A DNA stretch of 40,057 nucleotides from an uncultured Bacteroidales bacterium (GCA_902774055.1 CACYGX010000029.1:1-40057); one strand, 5' to 3'; positions 1-9,089 are shown, numbered from the stretch's first letter. The notes: generated by a model from the letters alone, not told the origin. A program made the numbers and translations.

Positions 1-356
1 TCCTTCTTGATAATGCGGCGCTCCTTGATGCGAGCCTTCTTACCGGTGAGACCACGCAGGTAATACAGCTTAGCGCGACGCACCTTACCATGCTTGTTGA
101 TAACGATGCTGTCGATAAACGGAGACTCGAGCGGGAAAATACGCTCAACGCCAATGTTGTCACTGATCTTGCGAACGGTGAAACGCTTCTTCTCACCCTC
201 ACCAGTGATCCTAATCACCACACCACGGTACTGCTGGATACGCTCCTTGTTACCCTCCTTGATGCGGTATGCTACCGTGATCGTGTCACCCGGGAAAAAC
301 TGCGGGTGCTGCTTGTTTGTAGCAAATGCTTGTTCTGCAACTTTAATCAAGTCCAT
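1..356 (-). CDS. rplS: 50S ribosomal protein L19 (partial, C-terminus off the window)
   Basis: Reading the minus strand from ATG at 356 gives the L19 fold: an N-terminal [11 protein letters not shown], then [25 protein letters not shown], the [18 protein letters not shown] core and the basic tail [14 protein letters not shown]19 sits at the 30S-50S interface. About 118 residues are visible, nearly the whole protein, and the frame is still open at base 1. A TAnnTTTG promoter element lies about 85 bases upstream. The gene stands alone here, separated by about 220 bases from the CotH cluster. Confidence 0.97.
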   Translation of the reverse strand, partial: MDLIKVAEQAFATNKQHPQFFPGDTITVAYRIKEGNKERIQQYRGVVIRITGEGEKKRFTVRKISDNIGVERIFPLESPFIDSIVINKHGKVRRAKLYYLRGLTGKKARIKERRIIKK

Positions 357-440
357 TGTTATGTCATTTAATCTGTTAATAATCACTTCGCAATATACAC
401 AAGCCACTCTTTTCTTGCCAGAGATTACGAAAAGCGGTGC

Positions 441-448
441 AAAGGTAG
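441..448 (-). promoter_or_regulatory. Bacteroidota-type -7 promoter element for rplS
   Basis: TACCTTTG on the minus strand matches the TAnnTTTG consensus. A TTG (ATTG) lies 19 bases further upstream in the -33 position. The element is about 85 bases before the rplS start, so the transcript would have a leader of roughly 75 bases. The 357-573 gap holds nothing else I can recognise. Confidence 0.6.
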
Positions 449-573
449 TACAAATCTTCGAACTGGCAATGAAAAAAATGCATTTTTTCCTGACATGGAT
501 TTTTCACAGGCCGTGGCTGAGTGCGCTTTACTGCATTTTAGCGCACCCTACTCTGTCCAAACACTTAACTTGA

Positions 574-2184
574 TTAAATTGAGAGGATGATGTTGATTAC
601 TGCGTTGATGTCCGAGACGGTCACTTCACCGTCCTCGTTAACATCAGCCCTGGATCGCATGAAATCGCTCACTTCGGCCCCAAGCAGGATGTCAAGGAGG
701 GCATTGACGTCAGAAATGCCTACTTCTCCATCACCATCTACATCTCCCCTGACTGACTTCTTGAAAGCATGCTCATCGAGGTAGGCTATGCGTCGCTCGA
801 GCCAGTCGCTCACATACGCTAACTCGACGTCAAAGTCGAGCGGATAACCACCCAATTCCGAACAGCCAGAGAAGCGTAGCGTTTCGCGGTACAGGGCACC
901 GCTATGGCGCAAGACGTCATAGAGGTCGGTAAAGCGACTAATCAGACTGTCAGGAACAAGGATGTCCTTGCGCAACTCCCAGTAGCGGTCAACGACCTGA
1001 TGTCTGAATTCCGGCCATTCCATCAATCGCATGAACAAGCGATTTTGGGACAGCAGAGACACATCCTTTAGATCTCTATCGGGCGCCACCTTTGTGCCAT
1101 GGTAATATTCACCCTCAACTGCCAGCAAGACGTTGATGAACACATAATAATCACGCAACACAGGCAAGTCGAAATATTCGCCCACGTGCTCACGGAATTC
1201 GGCATCATCACTGTTTTCCACAAAGGCAATCGCATCGCTCAAGATATGGTAATCGGTGGGATTGACATCCTCCATGTTGGGGTATTCCAGCTCATATCCG
1301 GCCCATTCCTCCTGCTCGTTATCGTAGGTCGTATCGGCAGCAAAGAGCGTCTGCCAGGTCTCGTCCTTGGCCTTCCACATCATGCCGTGGAACTCACTGG
1401 CTTCCTCATCATACTTCTTGAGCTTCATCTGCTTGCGGTCCAGATACTCGGCCATGTCACAGAAACCCATGTATCTCTCGTTGACGAACAATTCGACAAT
1501 GAAACCACGGGTGTAGGAACGTGCATTAGGCTGGACTTCGGCATAATAGGGTTTAGTGCCCATGTCGGCCCACAGGCCGTTGGAGACCTTGTTGCGCACG
1601 CGGCAGAAATCGATAACTCCACCATCAAGGCGCCAGTGGTTATCGTTGCGCAAGCTGTCGAAGGAGACGTCCATCTTCTCGAGGGTGTCGTCCAGGAACT
1701 TGATGTGGTAGTTGTGCTTGTGGAACCAGGACATGGTAGTCGAACCGCCTGCCCACTTGAGTTTGGCATTCCACTCGCGGATAATCGTGTCTTCAGGAAC
1801 CTCCATGAAGGCCTTGCCAACAACATACTCGTTCTTGATTTTCCCAGTAAGTTTCATTACCGGAAGGAACGTGAAACGAACGCCACCAAACCTAATGATG
1901 CCATTGCAACGGTAGGCAAACGTATAGGTGGTATCGCCCTTCACCACCTTGAAAGGCATGGTATCATAAATCTGACGGCCATCCTTCACCACCTGGGCCA
2001 CCGAATCATCACGCACAAAGCGTGCGGTATAGGGCTTGCCGTAATAATCCTCGGGCACCGGCAACAAGAAAATGCGCTCCACGTTGTCATAAAAAGGGCG
2101 CTTACCGTCAAGGGTGAACTGTGCGCACATCATCTGGGCGCAACACAAAGCCAGCAACAAGTACAATCCTCTCCTTGTCATCAT
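574..2184 (-). CDS. Secreted CotH-family protein with dockerin-like C-terminus (copy 1, internal deletion)
   Basis: A signal peptide (TRRGLYLLLALCCAQMMCAQ) is followed by a CotH-type domain: HNYHIKFLDDTLEKMDVSF, then LRNDNHWRLDGGVIDFCRVR, then RGFIVELFVNERYMGFCDM and EYLDRKQMKLKKYDE. The C-terminus has two Ca-binding-like repeats (GDVDGDGEVGISDVNALLD and ADVNEDGEVTVSDINAVI), a type I dockerin pattern. CotH proteins are atypical secreted kinases in spore formers; activity here is inferred only. Relative to copy 3 about 35 residues are missing after LLAV, including the WDLE motif, so the protein is probably catalytically impaired. The likely start is ATG 2184, overlapping the TGA of copy 2 (TGATG); a GTG at 2187 is possible. 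It is the last gene of the run. Confidence 0.85.
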   Translation of the reverse strand: MMTRRGLYLLLALCCAQMMCAQFTLDGKRPFYDNVERIFLLPVPEDYYGKPYTARFVRDDSVAQVVKDGRQIYDTMPFKVVKGDTTYTFAYRCNGIIRFGGVRFTFLPVMKLTGKIKNEYVVGKAFMEVPEDTIIREWNAKLKWAGGSTTMSWFHKHNYHIKFLDDTLEKMDVSFDSLRNDNHWRLDGGVIDFCRVRNKVSNGLWADMGTKPYYAEVQPNARSYTRGFIVELFVNERYMGFCDMAEYLDRKQMKLKKYDEEASEFHGMMWKAKDETWQTLFAADTTYDNEQEEWAGYELEYPNMEDVNPTDYHILSDAIAFVENSDDAEFREHVGEYFDLPVLRDYYVFINVLLAVEGEYYHGTKVAPDRDLKDVSLLSQNRLFMRLMEWPEFRHQVVDRYWELRKDILVPDSLISRFTDLYDVLRHSGALYRETLRFSGCSELGGYPLDFDVELAYVSDWLERRIAYLDEHAFKKSVRGDVDGDGEVGISDVNALLDILLGAEVSDFMRSRADVNEDGEVTVSDINAVINIILSI

Positions 2185-3822
2185 CACTTCATTCTGAGCA
2201 AGAGATCTATGAGTTCAGTCAAATCTTCGATATTAACCTGGCCGTTCAGATCAAGATCTGAATTAACCACATTAATCAATTCAACATTGCCCGTCAACAA
2301 GTAGTCGATCAACACCGTGAGATCATCGATGCTCACCACACCATTGCCATCCACATCACCTCGTGACGAGTTCACAAAGGTGTTGGCATCCAAATAGGCA
2401 ATACGGCGTCTCAACCAGTCGCTCACATAGTCTAATTCGACATCAAAGTTGAGCGGATAACCACCTAATTCCGAACAGCCGGAGAAGCGCTTCGTTTCGC
2501 GGAACAGGGCTCCGCTATAGCGCAACACGTCATAGAGGTCGGTGAAGCGGCTAATCAGGCTGTCGGGAGTGAGGATATCCTTGCGCAACTCCCAGTAGCG
2601 GTCAACGACCTGCTGCCTGAATTCCGGCCACTCCATCAATCGCATGAACAAGCGATTTTGGGACAGCAGAGACACATCCTTTAGATCTCTATCGGGCGCC
2701 ACCTTTGTGCCATGGTAATATTCACCCTCAAATCATATTCTTGCACACGTTATCAACTGCCAGCAACACGTTAATGAACACATAATAATCACGCAGCACA
2801 GGCAGGTCGAAGTACTCGCCCACGTGTTCACGGAATTCGGCCTCATCACTGTTTTCCACAAAGGCAATCGCATCACTCAAGATGTGGTAATCGGTAGGGC
2901 TGACATCCTCCATATCAGGATATTCCAGGTCAAATCCGGCCCAATACTCCTGTTCGTTATCGTAAGTCGTGTCGGCGGCAAAGAGCGTCTGCCAGGTCTC
3001 GTCCTTGGCCTTCCACATCATGCCGTGGAACTCACTGGTTTTCTCATCATACTTCTTGAGCTTCATCTGCTTGCGGTCCAGATACTCAGCCATATCACAG
3101 AAGCCCATGTACTTCTCGTTGACGAACAATTCGACAATGAAACCACGGGTATAAGAACGTGCATTAGGCTGGGTTTCAACATAATAGGGTTTAGTTCCCA
3201 TATCGGCCCACAGGCCGTTGGAAACCTTGTTGCGCACGCGGCAGAAATCGATAACACCGCCATCAAGGCGCCAGTGGTTATCGTTGCGCAAGCCGTTGAA
3301 GGAGACATCCATCTTCTCTAGGCTGTCGTCCAGGAATTTGACATGGAAGTTGTGTTTGCGGAACCAGGATGCGGTAGTCGAGGCGCCTGCCCACTTGAGT
3401 TTGGCATTCCACTCGCGTGTAATCGTGTCTTCAGGAACCTCCATGTAGGCCTTGCCAACAATATACTCGTCCTTGATATTTCCACTGAGTTTCATCACCG
3501 GAAGGAACGTGAAACGAACGCCGCCAAACTTGATAATGCCATTGCAACGGTAGGCAAACGTATAGGTGGTATCGCCCTTCACGACCTTGAATGGCATGGT
3601 GTCATAAATCTGACGGCCATCCTTCACCACTTGGGTCACCGAATCATCGCGTACAAAGCGTGCGGTATAGGGCTTGCCGTAATAATCCTCGGGCACCGTC
3701 AACAAGAATATGCGCTCCACGTTGTCATAAAAAGGGCGCTTTCCATCAAGGGTGAACTGTGCGCACAACACCTGAGCGCAACACGACATCAGCAACAGAA
3801 GTAATGCTCTCGCGGCATTCAT
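2184..3822 (-). pseudogene. CotH-family dockerin protein, copy 2, broken by a frame-shifting deletion
   Basis: The 5' part (3822 to a TGA at 2728-2730) encodes a signal peptide and CotH domain very like copy 1, ending at LLAVDNVCKNMI. The 3' part (down to 2184) resumes in another frame with EYYHGTKVAPDRDL and carries the rest plus a dockerin (RGDVDGNGVVSIDDLTVLIDY). Compared with copy 3, about 24 codons around the WDLE motif are gone and the frame is lost. I start it at ATG 3822, giving MNAARALLLLLMSCCAQ, because this ATG lies 2 bases past the stop of copy 3 and directly begins a signal peptide; an upstream in-frame ATG at 3855 lies inside copy 3. Two separate polypeptides are possible but the second would lack a signal peptide. 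Confidence 0.8.
2728..2756. repeat. TCAA direct repeats bounding the 25-bp difference between CotH copies 2 and 1
   Basis: On the plus strand TCAA occurs at 2728-2731 and again at 2753-2756. Removing one repeat plus the 21 bases between them gives exactly the sequence seen in copy 1 at 1115-1118 (ACCCTCAACTGCC). On the coding strand this is TTGA...TTGA. The 25-bp loss changes the frame by one and makes copy 1 open. Confidence 0.85.
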
Positions 3823-3824
3823 TC

Positions 3825-5552
3825 TTACATTTCGAGCAACATGTCTATAAGCCATGATAAATCTTTAATTGATACTTCAAAATCCATATTTACGTCTGAA
3901 TTGATTTCCTGAATCAACTCATTCTCATCCAGTAGGTAATCAACAAATCGAGACACATCACGGATATCCACCACGCCATCACCGTTCACGTCTCCGCGCA
4001 AGTGATAGAACGTGTGGTTGTCCAAATAGACGATGCGACGCCTAATCCAGTCAGCCATGTATTCAAACTCCCCGTCAAAATCCATGGGTCGATAAGCCAA
4101 GTCTTCATCGCCCGACCAACGCTCGGTTTCACGGTCGATCGCGCCACACTTCTTTAAGGCGTTATGGACGGCGGCGTAGCGAGCAATAAGGCTGTCGGGA
4201 TTCAGGATGGTCTTTCGTAACTGCCAGTAACGGGAATCAACCGCTTTGTTGAACTCGGGCATCTGTTTCAAGCGGTTAAAAAGGCCATTGAGCCACAACT
4301 TCGAGAACCTGTGATAGTCCTGATCCAAATCATTTTCGGGGCCAATCTCGGGAGCATGGAAGAATCCGTCACCGTCATACCAGTGCTGCCCCACTGTTGC
4401 CTCAAGATCCCATACCGAGAGGGTCAGTTTCTTGTCCTTGGTGCAGTCATAGCAACTCCAGATAATGTTTTTACAAGAGTTGTCAATGGCAAAAAGCACC
4501 GTGATGAACAAATAGTAATCAGACATAATCGGCATGTCAAAGTAGTCACCCACCTGTGAGACAAAGGTCAAGGAGTCGCTGTTAACCACAAAATTGATGG
4601 CATTAGCCAGCACATTATAATTGGTCGGGCACACGTCATCATAGTCGGGATACATGATATCAAAACCACACCAGCGTTCGACGGTATTGTTAACCGTTCC
4701 GGTTGAGCGAAACTGCGTCTGTGCCGTCTCGTCCTTGGCTTTCCACATCAAGCCTCGGAAGGTGCCCGTCTCTTCGTCATATTTCTTGAGTTTCATCTGC
4801 TTGCGGTCCAAGAACTCATGTAGGTCAAAGAAGCCCATGTATTCACCATTGAGGAACATCTCAACATGATTGCCACGAGAATAGGAACGTGCCTTGGGTT
4901 GCGCATCGTAATAATAGGGCTTGTTGTCAAAGTCGGCCCACAGGGTGTGAGCGACCTTGTTGCGGTAACGCAGCATGTCGATGATGCCCGCATCCAGGCG
5001 CCAATGGTTATCATCGCGCAGGCCAAAGAATGACACATCCATCTTCTCCAAACTGTCGTCAACAAACTTCAAGTGGTAGTTGTGCTTGTTGATCCAGTCA
5101 TAAGTTGTCGTGCCACCAGCCCACTTGATACGTGCCTTGTACTGAGTTGTCGTAGCGCTGTCGGGCATAGTCAACTGTACATGGCCCAACGAGTACTCGT
5201 CAGTGAAGTCTCCCTCAAGACACAAGATGGGCAACGATGTGAAGCGAATCCCGGCTTGGCTCAAACGGTTTTTATGAGCAAACATGATTGTATAGACCGC
5301 ATCACCGCTGACAAGAGGGAAATCGACAGAACCCAGCACATTCTGGCCATCTATTTTCACCCAAGTCACAGTGTCATCAATCTGGGTCACCGCACTATAG
5401 GGACGTCCAAAGACCGAATCGGGCAAGGTCAACAGATAGGTGTTCGTCAATTTGTCGTAAACCAGACGTTTGCCATCGAAGGTCAATTGAGCCATCATGG
5501 TAAAACCAACCAGCCCACACAAAAGTAATGTATAAATTCTAGTTTTCATCAT
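3825..5552 (-). CDS. Secreted CotH-family protein with dockerin-like C-terminus (copy 3, intact)
   Basis: 575 residues. There is a signal peptide in the first ~21 residues (to MMAQ). The CotH region spans roughly residues 140-510, with HNYHLKFVDDSLEKMDVSF (157-175), RDDNHWRLDAGIIDMLRYRN (179-198), the EFLDRKQMKLKKYDEE stretch and WDLEAT (381-386). The last motif fits the metal-binding Asp region of CotH kinases. Residues ~519-575 form a dockerin-like double repeat (RGDVNGDGVVDIRDVSRFVD, then NSDVNMDFEVSIKDLSWLID). It is the only one of the three tandem copies that keeps the WDLE segment, so it is probably the functional member. Its ATG follows the DUF3109 stop after 3 bases (TAAAGGATGATG), indicating one transcript. 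The substrate is unknown; binding to a cohesin or to the cell surface is inference. Confidence 0.88.
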   Translation of the reverse strand: MMKTRIYTLLLCGLVGFTMMAQLTFDGKRLVYDKLTNTYLLTLPDSVFGRPYSAVTQIDDTVTWVKIDGQNVLGSVDFPLVSGDAVYTIMFAHKNRLSQAGIRFTSLPILCLEGDFTDEYSLGHVQLTMPDSATTTQYKARIKWAGGTTTYDWINKHNYHLKFVDDSLEKMDVSFFGLRDDNHWRLDAGIIDMLRYRNKVAHTLWADFDNKPYYYDAQPKARSYSRGNHVEMFLNGEYMGFFDLHEFLDRKQMKLKKYDEETGTFRGLMWKAKDETAQTQFRSTGTVNNTVERWCGFDIMYPDYDDVCPTNYNVLANAINFVVNSDSLTFVSQVGDYFDMPIMSDYYLFITVLFAIDNSCKNIIWSCYDCTKDKKLTLSVWDLEATVGQHWYDGDGFFHAPEIGPENDLDQDYHRFSKLWLNGLFNRLKQMPEFNKAVDSRYWQLRKTILNPDSLIARYAAVHNALKKCGAIDRETERWSGDEDLAYRPMDFDGEFEYMADWIRRRIVYLDNHTFYHLRGDVNGDGVVDIRDVSRFVDYLLDENELIQEINSDVNMDFEVSIKDLSWLIDMLLEM

Positions 5553-5555
5553 CCT

Positions 5556-6137
5556 TTATGATAAGTATTCTTTAATATATAATTCACACGAAGCGACCAG
5601 CGTGTCATACCATTCCTGGCCATAACGCTCAATGAGCGGTTCACGCAGGAACTGATACAAGCGGATTCCTTCACGGCGTCCGAGCACCTCGGCACACTTG
5701 CATATCTTCCAGCGGTCATAATTCACAGCCTCATATCCCGGATAACGCTTGATGCGGACGGGATAGAGGTAACATGAGATGGGTTTTCGACACGTGATGC
5801 GGCCCTCACGATAGGCTTTCTCGATGGCACACAGGCACATGCCACCGCTCTTGTAGGTAGTGAACACACAATTAGCGCCACCCACCAGTTGGGTCACCAG
5901 CTCGCCCTCAACGTCGATATAGGCCACGCCGTTCTCGGTAATCTGTTGCTGGGCCTGAGGCAAGAGGTCGTCCCAAATTTCTGGCAAAATGGCCTTGAGT
6001 TGCTCATATTCCTGGCGGGTCAACGGCGCGCCCGAATCGCCCTCGATGCAACAAGCACCCAGGCAGGAATCCAGGTCACAGCAGAAAAATCGCTCTACTA
6101 GATCCAAGCTCACCAGAGTTCCGTCAATGTCAAACAT
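5556..6137 (-). CDS. DUF3109 family cysteine-rich protein
   Basis: 193 residues matching the DUF3109 family, which is common in Bacteroidota. The family pattern is clear: IDGTLVSLDLVERFFCCDLD, then CLGACCIEGDSGAP, an EGELV...CVFTT segment, CAIEKAYREGRI, KPISCYLYPVRIKRY, then NYDRWKICKCAE. The regularly placed cysteines suggest a metal or Fe-S/zinc site, as in YkgJ-like proteins, but no biochemical role is established. There is no signal peptide, so it is likely cytoplasmic. It lies 29 bases after cdaA and 3 bases before the CotH genes, apparently in one operon. Confidence 0.9.
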   Translation of the reverse strand: MFDIDGTLVSLDLVERFFCCDLDSCLGACCIEGDSGAPLTRQEYEQLKAILPEIWDDLLPQAQQQITENGVAYIDVEGELVTQLVGGANCVFTTYKSGGMCLCAIEKAYREGRITCRKPISCYLYPVRIKRYPGYEAVNYDRWKICKCAEVLGRREGIRLYQFLREPLIERYGQEWYDTLVASCELYIKEYLS

Positions 6138-6166
6138 ATCTTCTATTTCCTTCTCAATTATCCTAT

Positions 6167-6949
6167 TTAATCATTCTCAACGAGGGCCGACAAGGCATGT
6201 TCCAGGTCGGTGTTGGACAAGTTCAGGTGCAACTCGCCCTTGTGGGCATATGATATGCGCCCCGTCTCCTCACTCACCACGATGGCAATGGCATCGGTGG
6301 CTTGGGCAATACCTTTTGCCGAACGATGGCGCAGACCCAGGTAACGTGGTATGCTAGTATCATGGGACACGGGCAAGATACAGCCCGCACTCATGATCTT
6401 ATTGCCAGCAATGATGAGAGCGCCGTCATGCAGAGGGCTGTTCTTGAAAAAGATGTTCTCGATGAGACGCGAATTGATGTCGGCATTAATCATGTCACCC
6501 GTACGCTCATAGTCAATCAGCGGAATAGTCTGTTGAACGACAATCAGTGCGCCTGTCTTGGACTTAGCCATATTCATGCAAGCGTACACCACAGGCAGAA
6601 TCCACTTTTTCTCTTCCTCGACTTCGGCTTTGCTCTTGAATAGTTTCTCAAATAACTTGAGACCTCGCCTCGAGCCCAACTCGGTCAAGAACCGCTTGAT
6701 CTCGTCCTGGAAGAGGATGACTAGGATAAACAGGCCGATGTCGATGAACTTGTCCATGATAGTGCCGATGAGGCGCATGTCCATGATCTTGTACATCACC
6801 ACCCAGGCAACGACAAATGCCAGCACACCCACAAAAATGTCGAGCGACCCCGAATCTTTCATCGTGCGATAGAGGTAGAACAACAGTGTAGCCACCAGCA
6901 AGATGTCTATCAGGTCCTTGATACTGAAAAGTGTAAAAAACGTTGGCAT
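6167..6949 (-). CDS. cdaA: Diadenylate cyclase CdaA (c-di-AMP synthase)
   Basis: 260 residues. Three N-terminal membrane helices (about 11-28, 37-54 and 60-80) precede a DAC (DisA_N) domain. The signature motifs are present: SPLHDGALII with DGA at 175-177, and GLRHRSAKG with RHR at 207-209. The enzyme joins two ATP into cyclic di-AMP, the second messenger for osmotic and cell-wall homeostasis. Length and architecture match CdaA rather than DisA. Its ATG overlaps the folP stop by one base (TAATG), so the two are co-translated, a gene pair I recall as common in Bacteroidota. Confidence 0.96.
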   Translation of the reverse strand: MPTFFTLFSIKDLIDILLVATLLFYLYRTMKDSGSLDIFVGVLAFVVAWVVMYKIMDMRLIGTIMDKFIDIGLFILVILFQDEIKRFLTELGSRRGLKLFEKLFKSKAEVEEEKKWILPVVYACMNMAKSKTGALIVVQQTIPLIDYERTGDMINADINSRLIENIFFKNSPLHDGALIIAGNKIMSAGCILPVSHDTSIPRYLGLRHRSAKGIAQATDAIAIVVSEETGRISYAHKGELHLNLSNTDLEHALSALVEND

Positions 6950-7830
6950 TATCGTGTCATTTCTTGTTTTGTGTTAATTGCTGCCCGGCGCACCATTGTG
7001 GTGAGCTTTACAGCCTCGACCGCCGCCTTCACGTCATGGACGCGCAGGATGTGGGCGCCACGTTCCAGAGCCATCACATGAAGAATGGTCGTGCCGTTGA
7101 GCGCCGCCTCGGGGCGACACTCTAGCGGCGTGTATATCATGCGCTTGCGCGAAACGCCCACCAATAACGGGGCATTCAGTGCATGGAAAGCCTCCAAACG
7201 CGCCAGCATTTCGTAGTTTTGCTCTAATGTCTTGGCAAAGCCAAAACCCGGATCGGCAATCACGTCGGCCACGCCCATCTGCCGCAATTCGTCGATACGG
7301 CGGGCCATCCATTCGAGGACGTCGGCCGTGACATTGGCATAGTCAGTCATCGACGACATGGTCTCGGGAGTGCCCCTCATGTGCATGAGCACATAGGGAA
7401 CGCGCAGTGCCGCGATTGTGGCAAACATGGCCTCGTCCATCGTGCCGCCTGAGATGTCGTTGATGATGTCGGCACCCCATTGCTCGACACAACGTTGTGC
7501 CACAGCGGCGCGGTAGGTATCCACCGAGAGTATGGCCTCGGGAGCCTCACGACGTATCACAGCAAGCGCCCATTGCAAGCGCCTCATTTCCTCTTGAGCA
7601 TCAACCGATTCGCTCCCAGGACGGGTTGAGCAGGCTCCGATATCCAGCACGTCGGCACCCTCGCTAAGCATCTGATGCACCCGCGCGATAAGGGCTTCTT
7701 CATCATTGACACGACTGCCGCTGTAGAACGAGTCAGGCGTGATATTGATGATGCCCATCACCCACGGACGGTCGATGGTCACCAGCCTCCCGTTGAGGTT
7801 GAGGCTATATGTCTTGAACGGCTGCATCAT
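6949..7830 (-). CDS. folP: Dihydropteroate synthase
   Basis: 293 residues from ATG 7830 (MMQPFKTYSLNLNG). The upstream in-frame extension reads through the promoter region and is not family-like. Motifs in order: MGIINITPDSFYSG, DIGACSTRPGS, SVDTYRAAVA, DIINDISGG, DPGFGFAKT, LLVGVSRKRM. FolP condenses p-aminobenzoate with the pterin pyrophosphate in folate synthesis and is the sulfonamide target. It is the first gene of the minus-strand run folP-cdaA-DUF3109-cotH. A TACCTTTG element lies 23 bases before the start. Confidence 0.97.
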   Translation of the reverse strand: MMQPFKTYSLNLNGRLVTIDRPWVMGIINITPDSFYSGSRVNDEEALIARVHQMLSEGADVLDIGACSTRPGSESVDAQEEMRRLQWALAVIRREAPEAILSVDTYRAAVAQRCVEQWGADIINDISGGTMDEAMFATIAALRVPYVLMHMRGTPETMSSMTDYANVTADVLEWMARRIDELRQMGVADVIADPGFGFAKTLEQNYEMLARLEAFHALNAPLLVGVSRKRMIYTPLECRPEAALNGTTILHVMALERGAHILRVHDVKAAVEAVKLTTMVRRAAINTKQEMTR

Positions 7831-7852
7831 TGCTATGCTCACTTTTAACCTG

Positions 7853-7860
7853 CAAAGGTA
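7853..7860 (-). promoter_or_regulatory. -7 promoter element for folP operon
   Basis: TACCTTTG on the minus strand, 23 bases before the folP ATG; no good TTTG -33 box is visible. It is one half of a divergent arrangement with the murI element at 7967-7974. A third TACCTTTG on the plus strand at 7884-7891 could be an alternative start for murI. Confidence 0.55.
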
Positions 7861-7966
7861 CTCATTTTTTTTGAAAAATAACGTACCTTTGCTATGAAAT
7901 AGCGAAGGTAGGCTGTGTTTAGGCATAAAAACTAGCATTTTTGTTTATTCTGCGCTCAACTTGCAT

Positions 7967-7974
7967 TACCTTTG
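7967..7974 (+). promoter_or_regulatory. -7 promoter element for murI
   Basis: TACCTTTG on the plus strand, about 20 bases before the murI ATG. A TTTG at 7940-7943 is 23 bases upstream, slightly further than ideal. The resulting leader would be only about 15 bases. Confidence 0.55.
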
Positions 7975-7994
7975 CAGGAAAGAAATCACAAGAC

Positions 7995-8843
7995 ATGGCA
8001 ACTACGATGACAGACAATGGTCTCCAGAAGGCACCCATCGGGGTGTTTGACTCGGGTTTTGGCGGGTTGACTATCCTGCGCGACATCAGGCAGAGACTGC
8101 CTCAATATGACTACCTCTTTGTGGGAGACAACGCACGGGCGCCCTATGGTACGCGCTCACGCGAAATTGTCTATGAATTCACCCTCCAGGCCGTCAAGCA
8201 CCTGTTCTCCCAGGGATGCCATTTGGTGATTTTGGCATGCAACACGGCCTCGGCCGAAGCCCTGCGCACCATTCAGCAACAAGACCTCCCCACCCTAGCA
8301 CCCGACCGGCGCGTCCTGGGCGTTGTGCGACCCACGGTGGAGCGCGTGGGCGAATTGTCTCGCACTGGGCACATCGGGGTGTTTGGCACACCTGGCACTA
8401 TCGCCAGCCGCAGCTATAATATCGAGATTGAAGGCATGTACCCCGGATTTAAGGTGCATGGCCACGCCTGCCCCATGTGGGTGCCACTGGTCGAGAACCG
8501 GGAGAGCGAGGGCGACGGTGCCGATTATTTCGTCAAGAAGGACATCAACCAACTCATGAGTGAATGCCCCGACATTGACACCATCATTTTGGGCTGTACA
8601 CACTATCCCCTGCTCATCAACAAAATCAACCTTCACAAACCACAGGGCGTGAACATCATCCAGCAGGGGCCTATCGTCGCCGACAGTCTAGCCGATTACC
8701 TGCAGCGCCATCCCGAAATCGAGTGCCACTGCAGCCGTGGCGGCACATGCAATTACTACACGACCGAGGATCCCGACCATTTCTCTCCCCTGGCCAGCAT
8801 CTTTGTCAACGAACCCGTCAATGCCCAGCGCCTCATCCTATGA
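7995..8843 (+). CDS. murI: Glutamate racemase
   Basis: 282 residues from ATG 7995 (MATTMTDNGL). An upstream in-frame ATG at 7941 would place the promoter inside the gene. Motifs: IGVFDSGFGGLTIL, VGDNARAPYG, the first catalytic Cys in ILACNTASAEALR, FGTPGTIASRSY and the second catalytic Cys in ILGCTHYPLL. It converts L- to D-glutamate for peptidoglycan. It is transcribed divergently from folP and is monocistronic. Confidence 0.97.
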   Translation: MATTMTDNGLQKAPIGVFDSGFGGLTILRDIRQRLPQYDYLFVGDNARAPYGTRSREIVYEFTLQAVKHLFSQGCHLVILACNTASAEALRTIQQQDLPTLAPDRRVLGVVRPTVERVGELSRTGHIGVFGTPGTIASRSYNIEIEGMYPGFKVHGHACPMWVPLVENRESEGDGADYFVKKDINQLMSECPDIDTIILGCTHYPLLINKINLHKPQGVNIIQQGPIVADSLADYLQRHPEIECHCSRGGTCNYYTTEDPDHFSPLASIFVNEPVNAQRLIL

Positions 8844-8896
8844 TTTTTTTCAGACATGGACAATATTAAGCAATTGACTATTCAGTCAACGAATCG

Positions 8897-8974
8897 CACG
8901 CTAAAGCGCTAAGAATTATACTATTTGCTCACAAGAGGCTCGCAATTTTTTAAAAAACTTTGCGACTTAGCGTG
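8897..8974 (+). repeat. Palindromic MITE/REP-like element, copy A
   Basis: A 78-bp element with imperfect terminal inverted repeats: left CACGCTAAAGCGCTAAG, right CTTTGCGACTTAGCGTG. The interior holds AATTATACTATTTGCTC, AAGAGGCTCGCAA and a T/A run. Copy B at 12483-12566 is the same element in the opposite orientation. No ORF inside. It resembles the short TTAGCG/CTTTGCG-type intergenic repeats common in Bacteroidota; whether a transposase mobilises it is unknown. Confidence 0.75.
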
Positions 8975-8998
8975 ACACCAGTTTGCATAGTTAGAATA

Positions 8999-9037
8999 AA
9001 CAACCTGGACAACTTTTTATTTGTTGCCCAGGTTGTT
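8999..9037 (-). terminator. Stem-loop terminator downstream of the InlB-repeat gene
   Basis: AACAACCTGGACAAC pairs with GTTGCCCAGGTTGTT across a 9-base AT loop, giving a 15-bp stem with one mismatch. It lies about 50 bases past the stop of the minus-strand gene. The U-tract after it is weak (TATTCT). Nearly the same hairpin occurs at 12627-12666. Confidence 0.7.
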
Positions 9038-9089
9038 CTATTTAGTTGTCTTGGTTGCCTGAAAGACGGGTGGCTGTATAGACAATATC

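Noticed and set aside
94-573. Plus-strand frame of 159 codons running from rplS into the intergenic region
   Set aside because: It is antisense to L19 and its promoter; composition is not protein-like.
1099-2304. Long plus-strand open frame of ~400 codons antisense to CotH copy 1
   Set aside because: It mirrors a clearly coding minus-strand gene with a signal peptide and domains; the antisense product has no recognisable features. The same mirror occurs over copy 2.
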